Source: SIG673 sp964520875
GTDB taxonomy: Bacteria; Bacillota; Clostridia; Oscillospirales; CAG-272
Direction of reading: 5' to 3'
Assembly: GCA_964520875.1 (NCBI GenBank)
Contig: CAZFQJ010000014.1
Span: forward strand, 1-20,787
DNA length: 20,787 nucleotides
Part shown: one piece after another, positions 13,681 through 20,787 of the stretch
Position numbering within the stretch: the first letter of the stretch is position 1
Layout: each line of letters begins with the position of its first letter
The notes under the pieces: generated by a model
What the model was told of the DNA's origin: nothing
Database searches by the model: none
What the model saw: the letters and a program-made list of their open reading frames with translations, nothing else
Translations under genes and position numbers: made by a program

Positions 13681-15897
13681 ATGCCAAAGAGAAATCAGAC
13701 CGTAAAATACGCGGAGAACGGAAGCCTCGGGCTTCTCGGAGTGATCGCCATGGCGCTCGCGCCCGTGATAGCCGCCGTGCTTGCCGTGTTTTGCTATGTC
13801 GAAAAGGATCTTGCGGGCGTGAAGCTCAGTCTCTTGCTCATAGTCGCGTATGTGTGTATCATGGCGATAGTCGGAGCGGTCGCGTACATCTGGAAGAAGA
13901 ATAACCGTCTGAAGGAACGCGAGAACATGCGGGTAAAGCAGACGGAGGATTTTCCGCTGGGTGTGCTCGCCAGATTCGAACAACCCGTCGCCGTTTGCGA
14001 CGATGAGGGAAAGATCGTATGGATGAACTGGAAGTTCGCCAACCGTTCGCCAAAGCAGGTGCTCATAGGCGACGACGTCAACATTCTCGGAGTCCTGAGC
14101 TTCAAGGACAGTGAATACGTCGGAGAAAGCGAGATGCTTGATTCTCCGTCCGAGCTTTCCGCAAACGCGCTTCTTACAAAGCTCGCCGAAAAGCGCATAG
14201 GCGCAACGGCGAAGGGCGCTAAGGGCTTCGGAGGCGAATGGACCGTGCATTCGTATCATTTCGTATCGAACGCGTCGGAATTCTATATCGTCGTGCTTAC
14301 CGAGGATACCGTCCGTAACGCATGGATAACCCGTTACAACGAGAACCTCGTCCATGTTGCGTATATAGCGATAGATAACCTTGAGGAGCTGGCGCAGTCC
14401 GAGCAGGAGAGTTACCGAAGCGCTTCGACTCAGGTGGACGCGATAATCAAGGAGTGGGCGAGCGAGTACGAGGCGTTCATAAAGGAATACGAGAGAGAAA
14501 AATATGTGGTCATGACGACGCATAAGGCGCTGGCGGCTCTCGAAAAGAAGCGCTTCGACATTCTCGAACGCGTAAGCAAGATACACATAGGCTCGGAAAA
14601 CCTGTCCGTTACCGTCTCCATGGGAGTTTCTCCCGAAACGGGAACTCTGGAGGAGAAGGACAAATCCGCTCAGAGCGCGCTCGAAACGGCTCTTCAGCGC
14701 GGAGGCAACCAGGTCGTCGTCATGGGCGAGACGACGCGCTTCTACGGCGCGAAGGCGATAACCTCGCTCAAACGCTCCGGAGTACGCCACAGAGTGTTCG
14801 CGGATAAGCTCATGCACCGCATGAACGCTTGCTCGAACGTCATAATAATGGGTCACAGAAACCCGGACTTTGACGCTATCGGCTCTTGTGCCGGTATAGC
14901 GAGGCTCGCGCTCTCCGTCGGTAAGCCGACAAACATAATAGCCAATACGGACGATCCGACGTTAAAGGAATGCTTTGATAAACTGCTGACCATTCCCGAA
15001 TACGAGAACATCTTCCTTGACGCGACCGACGCTCAAGAAAGGCTCACGTCCGATACGCTCGTTATATGCTCCGACGTAAATAACCCGGACAATTTCGAAG
15101 CCATAAACGTCGCAAGGAACGCCGATTATCTCTTCATAATCGACCACCACAGACAGAGCGAAAAGACCTGGGAGGCTATACACGAGCACAGAGAGATGCT
15201 CATAGTTCCCTCGGCTTCGTCGGCAAGCGAGCTTATCTCCGAGATTTTGGAGCTTGAGCTTCCGGCGTCCGCAAGGCTTCATCATGAGGAAGCGGACATA
15301 ATGTTTGCGGGAATACTTCTCGACACCAAGAACTTTACGCGTAACACGCAGGTCCCGACCTTCGGAGCGGCGATATACCTCCGAAATAACGGTGCGGACC
15401 CCGCAAAGGCGCAGGCGCTCTTTAAGACCGGACTTGAAGATTTCCGTCAGGAGGGTGCGTTCACCACGGATCTTGAAATATATCGCGACTTTATAGTCAT
15501 AGCGAGGGAGACGAGCCACGACGTCTCTCCCACCAAACGTATAACGGCGGCTAAGACCGCAGACAGGCTCCTTAACATAAAGAACGTAAGAGCCTCGTTC
15601 GTCGTGGCGAAGATGCAGAACGACGTATTCATCTCGGCTCGTTCCGACGGATCGGTCAACGTCCAACTGATAATGGAGTCGCTCAAGGGCGGCGGACATT
15701 ACAACGCGGCGGCGACCGTAATGAAGGAAACGACGGTCGAAACGGCGGTAGAGAAGCTGAAAGAGAGCGTTTCGATCTACTTCGATTTCGGCGCGGAGGA
15801 CGCTCCGATTCCTCAGAGCAAGAAGCGCAGGAAGAGAGTGGCGAGGATACCGAGAAGAAACAAGAAGAGCGCGGAGCAGTCCGCCGACAAAGCATAA
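13681..15897 (+). CDS. gdpP: Membrane-bound c-di-AMP phosphodiesterase, GdpP (YybT) family
   Basis: A 738-residue protein that should hydrolyse c-di-AMP to pApA, affecting cell-wall stress and osmotic balance. Two N-terminal transmembrane helices (about 17-40 and 47-70) precede a PAS-like domain (about 90-190), a degenerate GGDEF domain (about 210-360, RGGNQVVV at its end) and a DHH/DHHA1 phosphodiesterase unit. Metal ligands are visible: His392, Asp396 and Asp398 in GHRNPDFDAIG, Asp465 in CSDVN, and the Asp488-His489-His490 triad; GGGH at 670-673 marks DHHA1. All catalytic residues are present. B. subtilis GdpP is 659 residues; part of the excess is a very basic C-terminal tail (SKKRRKRVARIPRRNKK), which might contact nucleic acid or membrane. 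GGAGG lies four bases before the ATG. It is the first gene of a six-gene plus-strand run. Confidence 0.93.
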   Translation: MPKRNQTVKYAENGSLGLLGVIAMALAPVIAAVLAVFCYVEKDLAGVKLSLLLIVAYVCIMAIVGAVAYIWKKNNRLKERENMRVKQTEDFPLGVLARFEQPVAVCDDEGKIVWMNWKFANRSPKQVLIGDDVNILGVLSFKDSEYVGESEMLDSPSELSANALLTKLAEKRIGATAKGAKGFGGEWTVHSYHFVSNASEFYIVVLTEDTVRNAWITRYNENLVHVAYIAIDNLEELAQSEQESYRSASTQVDAIIKEWASEYEAFIKEYEREKYVVMTTHKALAALEKKRFDILERVSKIHIGSENLSVTVSMGVSPETGTLEEKDKSAQSALETALQRGGNQVVVMGETTRFYGAKAITSLKRSGVRHRVFADKLMHRMNACSNVIIMGHRNPDFDAIGSCAGIARLALSVGKPTNIIANTDDPTLKECFDKLLTIPEYENIFLDATDAQERLTSDTLVICSDVNNPDNFEAINVARNADYLFIIDHHRQSEKTWEAIHEHREMLIVPSASSASELISEILELELPASARLHHEEADIMFAGILLDTKNFTRNTQVPTFGAAIYLRNNGADPAKAQALFKTGLEDFRQEGAFTTDLEIYRDFIVIARETSHDVSPTKRITAAKTADRLLNIKNVRASFVVAKMQNDVFISARSDGSVNVQLIMESLKGGGHYNAAATVMKETTVETAVEKLKESVSIYFDFGAEDAPIPQSKKRRKRVARIPRRNKKSAEQSADKA

Positions 15898-15921
15898 AGA
15901 ACGGAAGGAAAGGTAACTCAA

Positions 15922-16365
15922 ATGAAGGTAATTCTTACACAAGATGTAAAAGCGCAGGGCAAAAAAGGACAACTTATAGACGTGTCTGACGGATACGCGA
16001 GAAATTTCCTTTTACCGAAAAAGCTTGCGGTAGAGGCCAACGCAAAGAACATGGAAGAGTTCAAGAACGCGGAGACCTCAAAGCGCATACAGGAGGAGAA
16101 GGAGCTTAAGGCGGCAAAGGATGTAGCCGCAAAGCTTGAGGGACGCAAGGTAAAGATAGCGCGTTCCTGCGGAGCGGACGAGAAGCTCTACGGCTCCGTC
16201 GGTACGAAGGATATATCCGACGCGGTCTCCGAGCAACTCGGTATCGATATAGACAAGAGAAAGATACAACTTGACGACCCGATAAAGGCATACGGCAGTT
16301 ACAGCGTAAACGTAAAATTGCACCGTGACGTTACGGGAAAGATCGATTTCGAAGTAACTAAGTAA
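15922..16365 (+). CDS. rplI: 50S ribosomal protein L9 (bL9)
   Basis: A 147-residue ribosomal protein that binds 23S rRNA near the L1 stalk base and limits frameshifting. The N-terminal rRNA-binding domain is unmistakable (MKVILTQDVKAQGKKGQ, then DVSDGYARNFLLPKKLA with the L9 signature), followed by the long charged connecting helix (about 41-75) and the C-terminal domain (YGSVGTKDISDAV). Length is normal. AAGGAAAGG lies just upstream of the ATG. It sits 24 bases after gdpP and two bases before dnaB, the conserved Bacillota order. Confidence 0.97.
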   Translation: MKVILTQDVKAQGKKGQLIDVSDGYARNFLLPKKLAVEANAKNMEEFKNAETSKRIQEEKELKAAKDVAAKLEGRKVKIARSCGADEKLYGSVGTKDISDAVSEQLGIDIDKRKIQLDDPIKAYGSYSVNVKLHRDVTGKIDFEVTK

Positions 16366-16367
16366 TT

Positions 16368-17681
16368 ATGGATGTGAGAAATGAACTTCCCGTCTCGTAT
16401 GAGGCGGAGATGAGCGTTCTCGGCGCGGTGATACTGAAGCCGGATTGCTTCGGAGATCTCGTGAATCTCGTCTCGGGAGACGATTTTTACGTCGACGATC
16501 ACCGAGAGATATTCTTTGCCATGCACGATCTGTTCGCTCAGAGCCGTAACATAGACCACGTCACCGTTACGGAAACGCTCGTGAACAAGGGCGTAATGGA
16601 CGCGGACCGCGCAAAGCAGGTGATCACCGGAATACTTACGGCGGTGCCGTCGGCGGCGAACGCCGCGGATTACGCGAAGATAGTCCGCGATCGCGCGGTA
16701 CGCCGTAATCTTATAAATATCTGCCGAGAGATACAGGAAAGCGCGTCGTCGGAGACCGATACGGCGGAGCATATACTTGAAAACGCCGAGAAAAAGATAT
16801 ACGCGCTGAGCGATAAGAATATAAGCGGTGATTTTCGGCATATAAAAGAGGTCATAAGGGAAAATTATCATCATCTTCAGGAGCTTTCGAATAACCCCGA
16901 GCAGAGCGCGGGTCTGCCTACCGGATTTTCCGCGATAGACAATCTGCTCGTCGGTATGGGAGAGGGCGATATGGTGCTCGTCGGAGCGCGCCCCGGAGTC
17001 GGAAAAACGTCGTTTACGATGAACATAGCCACGAGAGCTTCGAAAAACCTGAATAAGACCGTATGTGTATTTTCGCTTGAAATGTCGGCGGAGCAGCTCG
17101 TCATGAGAATGATATCGAACGAGGCGCGTATCGATAATACCGTATTGCGTTCGGGACGCCTCATGCCGGAAAACTGGAATTCGCTCGCGATAGCCGCAAA
17201 TACTCTTTCGCAGTGCAACATACTTATAGACGATACCGCGGGTATGTCGGTCACTATGATGAAGAGCAGGCTGAGAAAGATAAAAAATCTCGGACTCGTA
17301 GTAATAGACTACCTTCAGCTCATGCAGTCCGAGTCTCATTCCGATAACCGCGCTCAGGAGGTCGGCGAGATCTCGCGCGGAATAAAGCTCATGGCAAAGG
17401 AATTTGGAGTTCCCGTGCTCACCTGCGCTCAGCTCAACCGAGCGGTGGAGGCGAGAAAGGACGGACTTCCTCAGCTTTCCGACCTTCGTGACTCCGGTTC
17501 TATCGAGCAGGACGCGGATAGCGTAATGTTCCTTCACAGAAAAGAAGGCGAGGAGCAGAAAGTCCAAGTCGTTATAGCCAAAAACCGTCACGGCGCTACC
17601 GGTATAGTGGAGCTCGGCTGGACTCCGCAGTTTACCGCGTTCTACTCGCTTGACAGTACGCACGGCGACGAAGAGGGCTGA
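16368..17681 (+). CDS. dnaB: Replicative DNA helicase DnaB
   Basis: A 437-residue hexameric helicase that unwinds the chromosome at the fork. The N-terminal primase-interacting domain begins LPVSYEAEMSVLGA; the RecA-like C-terminal domain starts at about 178 with GLPTGFSAIDNLL. Walker A is GARPGVGKT (206-214); Walker B lies in LVVIDYLQLM, then SDLRDSGSIEQDAD and the arginine-finger region KNRHGATG. Length is normal and no intein interrupts the P-loop. The ATG is two bases after the rplI stop and has only a weak ribosome binding site (AACTAAG), so translation is probably coupled to rplI. Confidence 0.96.
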   Translation: MDVRNELPVSYEAEMSVLGAVILKPDCFGDLVNLVSGDDFYVDDHREIFFAMHDLFAQSRNIDHVTVTETLVNKGVMDADRAKQVITGILTAVPSAANAADYAKIVRDRAVRRNLINICREIQESASSETDTAEHILENAEKKIYALSDKNISGDFRHIKEVIRENYHHLQELSNNPEQSAGLPTGFSAIDNLLVGMGEGDMVLVGARPGVGKTSFTMNIATRASKNLNKTVCVFSLEMSAEQLVMRMISNEARIDNTVLRSGRLMPENWNSLAIAANTLSQCNILIDDTAGMSVTMMKSRLRKIKNLGLVVIDYLQLMQSESHSDNRAQEVGEISRGIKLMAKEFGVPVLTCAQLNRAVEARKDGLPQLSDLRDSGSIEQDADSVMFLHRKEGEEQKVQVVIAKNRHGATGIVELGWTPQFTAFYSLDSTHGDEEG

Positions 17682-17697
17682 CATTTCGGAGCGGATA

Positions 17698-19080
17698 ATG
17701 GAAAATAACGATAACAGATTTGAAATACTTAAGAGAAGGCTTCGGTCCGAGCTTGCGGACGAACGGCTCTTAAGCGGGGGCGATCGCGTTTTAGTTGCCT
17801 TTTCGGGAGGCGCGGATTCGGTCGCTCTGCTTCTTCTTCTCCGCGCACTTGAAAAAGAGCTGGGGATAGAGGTATGCGCGGCGCACTTAAATCACGGTAT
17901 AAGAGGCGCGGAAGCAGACAGAGACGAGGATTTTTGCAAGGCTCTTTGTCTTAAGAACGGTATAACGATAGAAACGGGACATGCAGACGTTCCGTCGGAA
18001 TGTAAAAAGACCGGCGAGGGACTTGAGGAATGTGCAAGACGTCTGCGTTATGATTTTCTTGAAAGAAAAGCCGCGGAGCTTTCATGCGATAAGATAGCTA
18101 CGGCTCACCATGCGGACGATAATATAGAGACGGTGCTTTTGCACCTCATACGCGGCTGCGGACCGAGCGGTCTCTCCGGAATACCCGAAAAAAGGGGCTG
18201 CATAGTGCGTCCTTTGCTCAGTTTTCGAAAAAAAGAGCTTACGGACGCGCTTTTCGATATAGGTCAAGACTATGTTTACGACAGTACGAATTCCGAGGAC
18301 GACGCTTCTCGGAACCTTCTTCGTCATACGGTGCTTCCTCGGATATACGATCTGAATTCGAATGCGGATTCTGCGTTTCTTCGTATGTGCCGATCGGTCG
18401 CGGAGGATAACGCGTATCTTACGTCGGAAGCGGAAAAAATACCGCTTGACTGCGGCAAAAGAACTCTTATGTCCTTTCCCGACCCGATACTTTCAAGATA
18501 TGTAAAAAGGAAGTATGCTTTGACCTGCGGAGAGGGAACGATGCTTGAAAACGGGACCGTGCGTCTTATCTGCCGCGCGGTAAAGGAATCGCATGCGACG
18601 GTAAGATATACCGTGCCAGGCAATGTTACGGCGAGGATAAGCAGCCGCGGCGTTGAATTTATAAAGCCGTGCGAAAATTTTGAGGCAGTTACGTTTACCG
18701 AGCTTACCGAAGGCGAAAATATAATGTCACAGAACGGTAACAAAATACTTATAACCTGTGATAAAAAGGTCGCAGACGATTGGCAGAATATTTACAAATT
18801 ATCTATACGAGTGTCGGTTAATTCTGATAGAATATATAAGGACGGCAGGATAGCGCTCTGTGCGCGTGCCGTCGGACCCGGAGACAGTTACCGTTACGGC
18901 GGTCACAAAAAGAATGTCAGAAAACAACTGATAGATCGTAAGATCCCGGCGGAGACGAGAAAAACGCTCCCGTGCATATGTCTCGGAGACGAGATAGTAT
19001 GGGTGCCGTGGCTATCGGCTTCCGACGATATAAGACCGAATAGCGGAAAAAATACGGCATATATCATCTATGTTCCGTAA
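17698..19080 (+). CDS. tilS: tRNA(Ile)-lysidine synthase
   Basis: A 460-residue PP-loop ATPase that attaches lysine to C34 of tRNA-Ile(CAU) so that it reads AUA. AUA is a common Ile codon in this window, making the enzyme especially important here. The PP-loop SGGADS is at residues 36-41, followed by AHLNHGIRGAEADRDEDF, the HHADDNIETVLLHLIRG core and GLSGIPE; the C-terminal tRNA-binding domain has GPGDSYRYGGHKKNVRKQL. I placed the start at the ATG at 17698 because GGAG lies six bases upstream; the frame is open to 17650 but that would overlap dnaB without a binding site. It is 16 bases after dnaB and precedes hpt, as in many Bacillota. Confidence 0.94.
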   Translation: MENNDNRFEILKRRLRSELADERLLSGGDRVLVAFSGGADSVALLLLLRALEKELGIEVCAAHLNHGIRGAEADRDEDFCKALCLKNGITIETGHADVPSECKKTGEGLEECARRLRYDFLERKAAELSCDKIATAHHADDNIETVLLHLIRGCGPSGLSGIPEKRGCIVRPLLSFRKKELTDALFDIGQDYVYDSTNSEDDASRNLLRHTVLPRIYDLNSNADSAFLRMCRSVAEDNAYLTSEAEKIPLDCGKRTLMSFPDPILSRYVKRKYALTCGEGTMLENGTVRLICRAVKESHATVRYTVPGNVTARISSRGVEFIKPCENFEAVTFTELTEGENIMSQNGNKILITCDKKVADDWQNIYKLSIRVSVNSDRIYKDGRIALCARAVGPGDSYRYGGHKKNVRKQLIDRKIPAETRKTLPCICLGDEIVWVPWLSASDDIRPNSGKNTAYIIYVP

Positions 19081-19116
19081 AAAGATATCGACATAAAAAG
19101 AAAAGAGGGTAAAAAA

Positions 19117-19665
19117 ATGACTGATTGGAATGACCATGTAAAGAGCGTGCTCGTATCCGAGGAAGAGACAAAGGAAATATGCGAGACCTTGGCAAAGCGT
19201 ATAGACGAGGATTATAAGGACTGCGAAAATCTCGTCCTTGTGGGAATACTTAAGGGCTCCGTAACGTTTATGGCGGACCTTATGAGAAAGATAAAGCTTC
19301 CCGTGCAGATAGATTTTATGAGAGTCTCGTCTTACGGAGATTCCACTACCTCGTCGGGAAATGTAAATATAATCCTCGACCTTAACAGAAAAAATCTTCC
19401 GAACGAGGATATACTTATAGTAGAGGATATAGTGGACAGCGGAAGGACTCTTAAGTATATCGTGAGCTACCTGCTCAATAAGGGCGCGAGAAGCGTAAAG
19501 ACGGTAACGCTTTTGGATAAGCCGGAACGCAGAGAAGTGGATTTTTCTCCCGAATATGTCGGAAAGCAGATCGAAAACAGCTTCGTTATAGGTTACGGAC
19601 TTGATTACGGCGAAAAATACCGCACGCTTCCTTACATAGGTGTAATACGCGACGATAAAATATGA
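19117..19665 (+). CDS. hpt: Hypoxanthine phosphoribosyltransferase
   Basis: A 182-residue purine-salvage enzyme that converts hypoxanthine (and often guanine) plus PRPP into IMP or GMP. The PRPP-binding loop LIVEDIVDSGRT is at residues 100-111, with the acidic pair Glu103-Asp104. The first loop VGILKGSVTFMADL and the catalytic flexible loop RVSSYGDSTTSSG are present, and FVIGYGLDYGEKYR near the C terminus is the family's purine-side segment. An AGGG-containing binding site precedes the ATG. It lies 36 bases after tilS and upstream of ftsH, the classic tilS-hpt-ftsH order. Confidence 0.95.
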   Translation: MTDWNDHVKSVLVSEEETKEICETLAKRIDEDYKDCENLVLVGILKGSVTFMADLMRKIKLPVQIDFMRVSSYGDSTTSSGNVNIILDLNRKNLPNEDILIVEDIVDSGRTLKYIVSYLLNKGARSVKTVTLLDKPERREVDFSPEYVGKQIENSFVIGYGLDYGEKYRTLPYIGVIRDDKI

Positions 19666-19753
19666 TGTTTACGCCACGCTCGGTCAAATATCGAAGGTAT
19701 AAAGGACCGCGCGAACGGATAAATATAATTCAGATCTCATACGGAGAGGAAAA

Positions 19754-20787
19754 ATGAACAAGAGAAACAACAAGCGATTTATTTTCTACATCATGCTTGC
19801 CGTACTCATAGTAGTTATGGCGGTAACGCTCCTTCGCGTTCCGACGGGTAACGAATATAACGACCTGACGGAGCTTGCGAGTGACATCGAGGGCGGTCAC
19901 ATCGTATCGTTCAGCGTGAACGAGAACGGAAAGTGTACCGTAGAGACGGACCAGGGCGTCAAAAAGACCTATAAATTCACAAGTATGGGTTATCAGTTCT
20001 TTATGGATAACTACGGCGACGAGCTTGCGGCGCTTCAAGCCGAAGGAAAGTCGATAGACTTTTTGCCTCAGTCGTCCGCCAGCATGTGGATATCTTATAT
20101 TCCGTATATCCTCCTCATGGGGCTGATATTGTTCACCATAATCGCTTTCATGCGTTCGGCGGGCGGACGCGGCGGAGCGCTCAATAATTTCGGAAAAGCG
20201 CGTACCAAAATGGGCGTTGACGAAAAGAAACGCGTCCTTTTCCGTGACGTTGCCGGCGCAGACGAGGAAAAGGAGGAGCTTCAGGAGGTCGTTGATTTCC
20301 TTAAGAATCCTTCTAAGTATACAAAGCTCGGCGCAAAGATCCCTCATGGCGTTCTGCTCGTAGGACCTCCCGGAACGGGAAAAACCTTGCTTGCAAAGGC
20401 GGTCGCCGGCGAAGCGGGCGTTCCCTTCTTTTCTATCTCCGGTTCGGACTTTGTCGAGATGTACGTCGGAGTCGGAGCGTCGAGAGTACGCGATCTGTTT
20501 GAGAACGCGAAGAAATATCCCGCTTCGATAGTATTTATAGACGAGATAGACGCGGTCGGACGTCACAGAGGCGCAGGTCTCGGCGGCGGTCACGACGAAA
20601 GAGAGCAGACTCTTAACCAGCTCCTTGTCGAAATGGACGGCTTCGGAAGCGGAAGCGCGGTCATAGTCATAGCGGCGACCAACCGTCCCGATATCCTTGA
20701 CCCCGCACTTCTTCGTCCCGGACGCTTTGACCGTCAGGTTGTGGTTGATGTCCCCGATGTAAAGGGCAGAGAGGCAATTCTTAAGGT
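19754..20787 (+). CDS. ftsH: ATP-dependent zinc metalloprotease FtsH, 3' part beyond window
   Basis: The first 344 residues of the membrane-anchored AAA+ protease that degrades misfolded and regulatory membrane proteins. Transmembrane helix 1 is at about 9-27, an extracytoplasmic domain follows, and helix 2 is at about 113-133. The AAA module has Walker A GPPGTGKT (204-211), the pore segment SDFVEMYVGVGASRVR, Walker B IVFIDEIDAVGR and the second region of homology from ATNRPDILDPALLRPGRFDR. The HEXXH protease site lies beyond the window. GGAGAGG sits just before the ATG. A TATAAT-like element at 19724-19729 in the 88-base gap after hpt lacks a good -35, so read-through from hpt is likely. SpoVM, encoded by another gene in this window, is a known FtsH inhibitor in Bacillus. 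Confidence 0.97.
   Translation, partial: MNKRNNKRFIFYIMLAVLIVVMAVTLLRVPTGNEYNDLTELASDIEGGHIVSFSVNENGKCTVETDQGVKKTYKFTSMGYQFFMDNYGDELAALQAEGKSIDFLPQSSASMWISYIPYILLMGLILFTIIAFMRSAGGRGGALNNFGKARTKMGVDEKKRVLFRDVAGADEEKEELQEVVDFLKNPSKYTKLGAKIPHGVLLVGPPGTGKTLLAKAVAGEAGVPFFSISGSDFVEMYVGVGASRVRDLFENAKKYPASIVFIDEIDAVGRHRGAGLGGGHDEREQTLNQLLVEMDGFGSGSAVIVIAATNRPDILDPALLRPGRFDRQVVVDVPDVKGREAILK

Noticed and set aside
16299..17684. 461-codon minus-strand frame opposite dnaB, longer than dnaB itself
   Set aside because: DnaB has all helicase motifs; the opposite frame is an Arg/Tyr-rich product of codon bias, as are similar frames opposite gdpP, comEC, the isomerase and ftsH.
17650..17697. Earlier start for tilS overlapping dnaB
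   Set aside because: The initial residues do not resemble TilS and no ribosome binding site is present; the ATG at 17698 has GGAG at six bases.
19724..19729. TATAAT as an internal ftsH promoter
   Set aside because: No acceptable -35 hexamer at 16-18 bases upstream, so it is mentioned only within the ftsH entry.
1..20787. Mobile element, phage, CRISPR, defence system or biosynthetic cluster
   Set aside because: No transposase, integrase, terminal inverted repeats, spaced direct repeats, Cas-like or modular synthase proteins were seen; almost all genes are housekeeping or metabolic.

Overview
The window looks like chromosomal DNA of an anaerobic, endospore-forming member of the Bacillota, probably Clostridia. 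The evidence is a glycyl radical enzyme with its activase, a SpoVM-like sporulation peptide, GdpP (c-di-AMP phosphodiesterase), type II pantothenate kinase, RapZ, and Bacillota-type order in gdpP-rplI-dnaB and tilS-hpt-ftsH. Base composition is moderate and AUA is a common Ile codon. Order or family cannot be fixed from the sequence alone. I see no tRNA, rRNA, CRISPR array, insertion sequence, phage gene or long repeat. No gene-free stretch exceeds 300 bases.

Left part (1-5342): a truncated HAD-IIA phosphatase on the minus strand, then a plus-strand operon of type II pantothenate kinase, a short glycyl radical enzyme (GRE) with an atypical radical loop, its radical-SAM activase and a small secreted or anchored protein. 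A separate promoter, a small two-helix membrane protein and an intrinsic terminator follow.

Middle (5343-8580): a TIM-barrel sugar isomerase/epimerase-like gene with its own promoter and an operator-like inverted repeat; a convergent small lipoprotein gene; divergent from that, rapZ; then an aspartate/glutamate racemase-family gene on the minus strand. A ComEC-like channel protein (8581-10944) abuts the racemase gene head to head and ddl tail to tail, with no bases between in either case. Its C-terminal metallo-beta-lactamase domain looks degenerate.

Minus-strand block (13407-10945): rsgA, a 63-residue Cys-rich hydrophobic protein, a 28-residue SpoVM-like peptide and ddl. All four appear to start with non-ATG codons. 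The SpoVM-like gene is very easy to miss, and the ddl reading frame extends artefactually through it.

Right part (13681-20787): a housekeeping run on the plus strand, gdpP-rplI-dnaB-tilS-hpt-ftsH, covering c-di-AMP turnover, ribosome, replication, tRNA-Ile decoding, purine salvage and membrane proteolysis. Spacings are short through hpt, and ftsH is cut by the window edge. In Bacillus subtilis these genes form two separate clusters, both near the replication origin; here they are joined.

The most interesting items are the GRE operon of unassigned substrate, the hidden spoVM with its unusual neighbourhood, and the ComEC with altered metal-site motifs.
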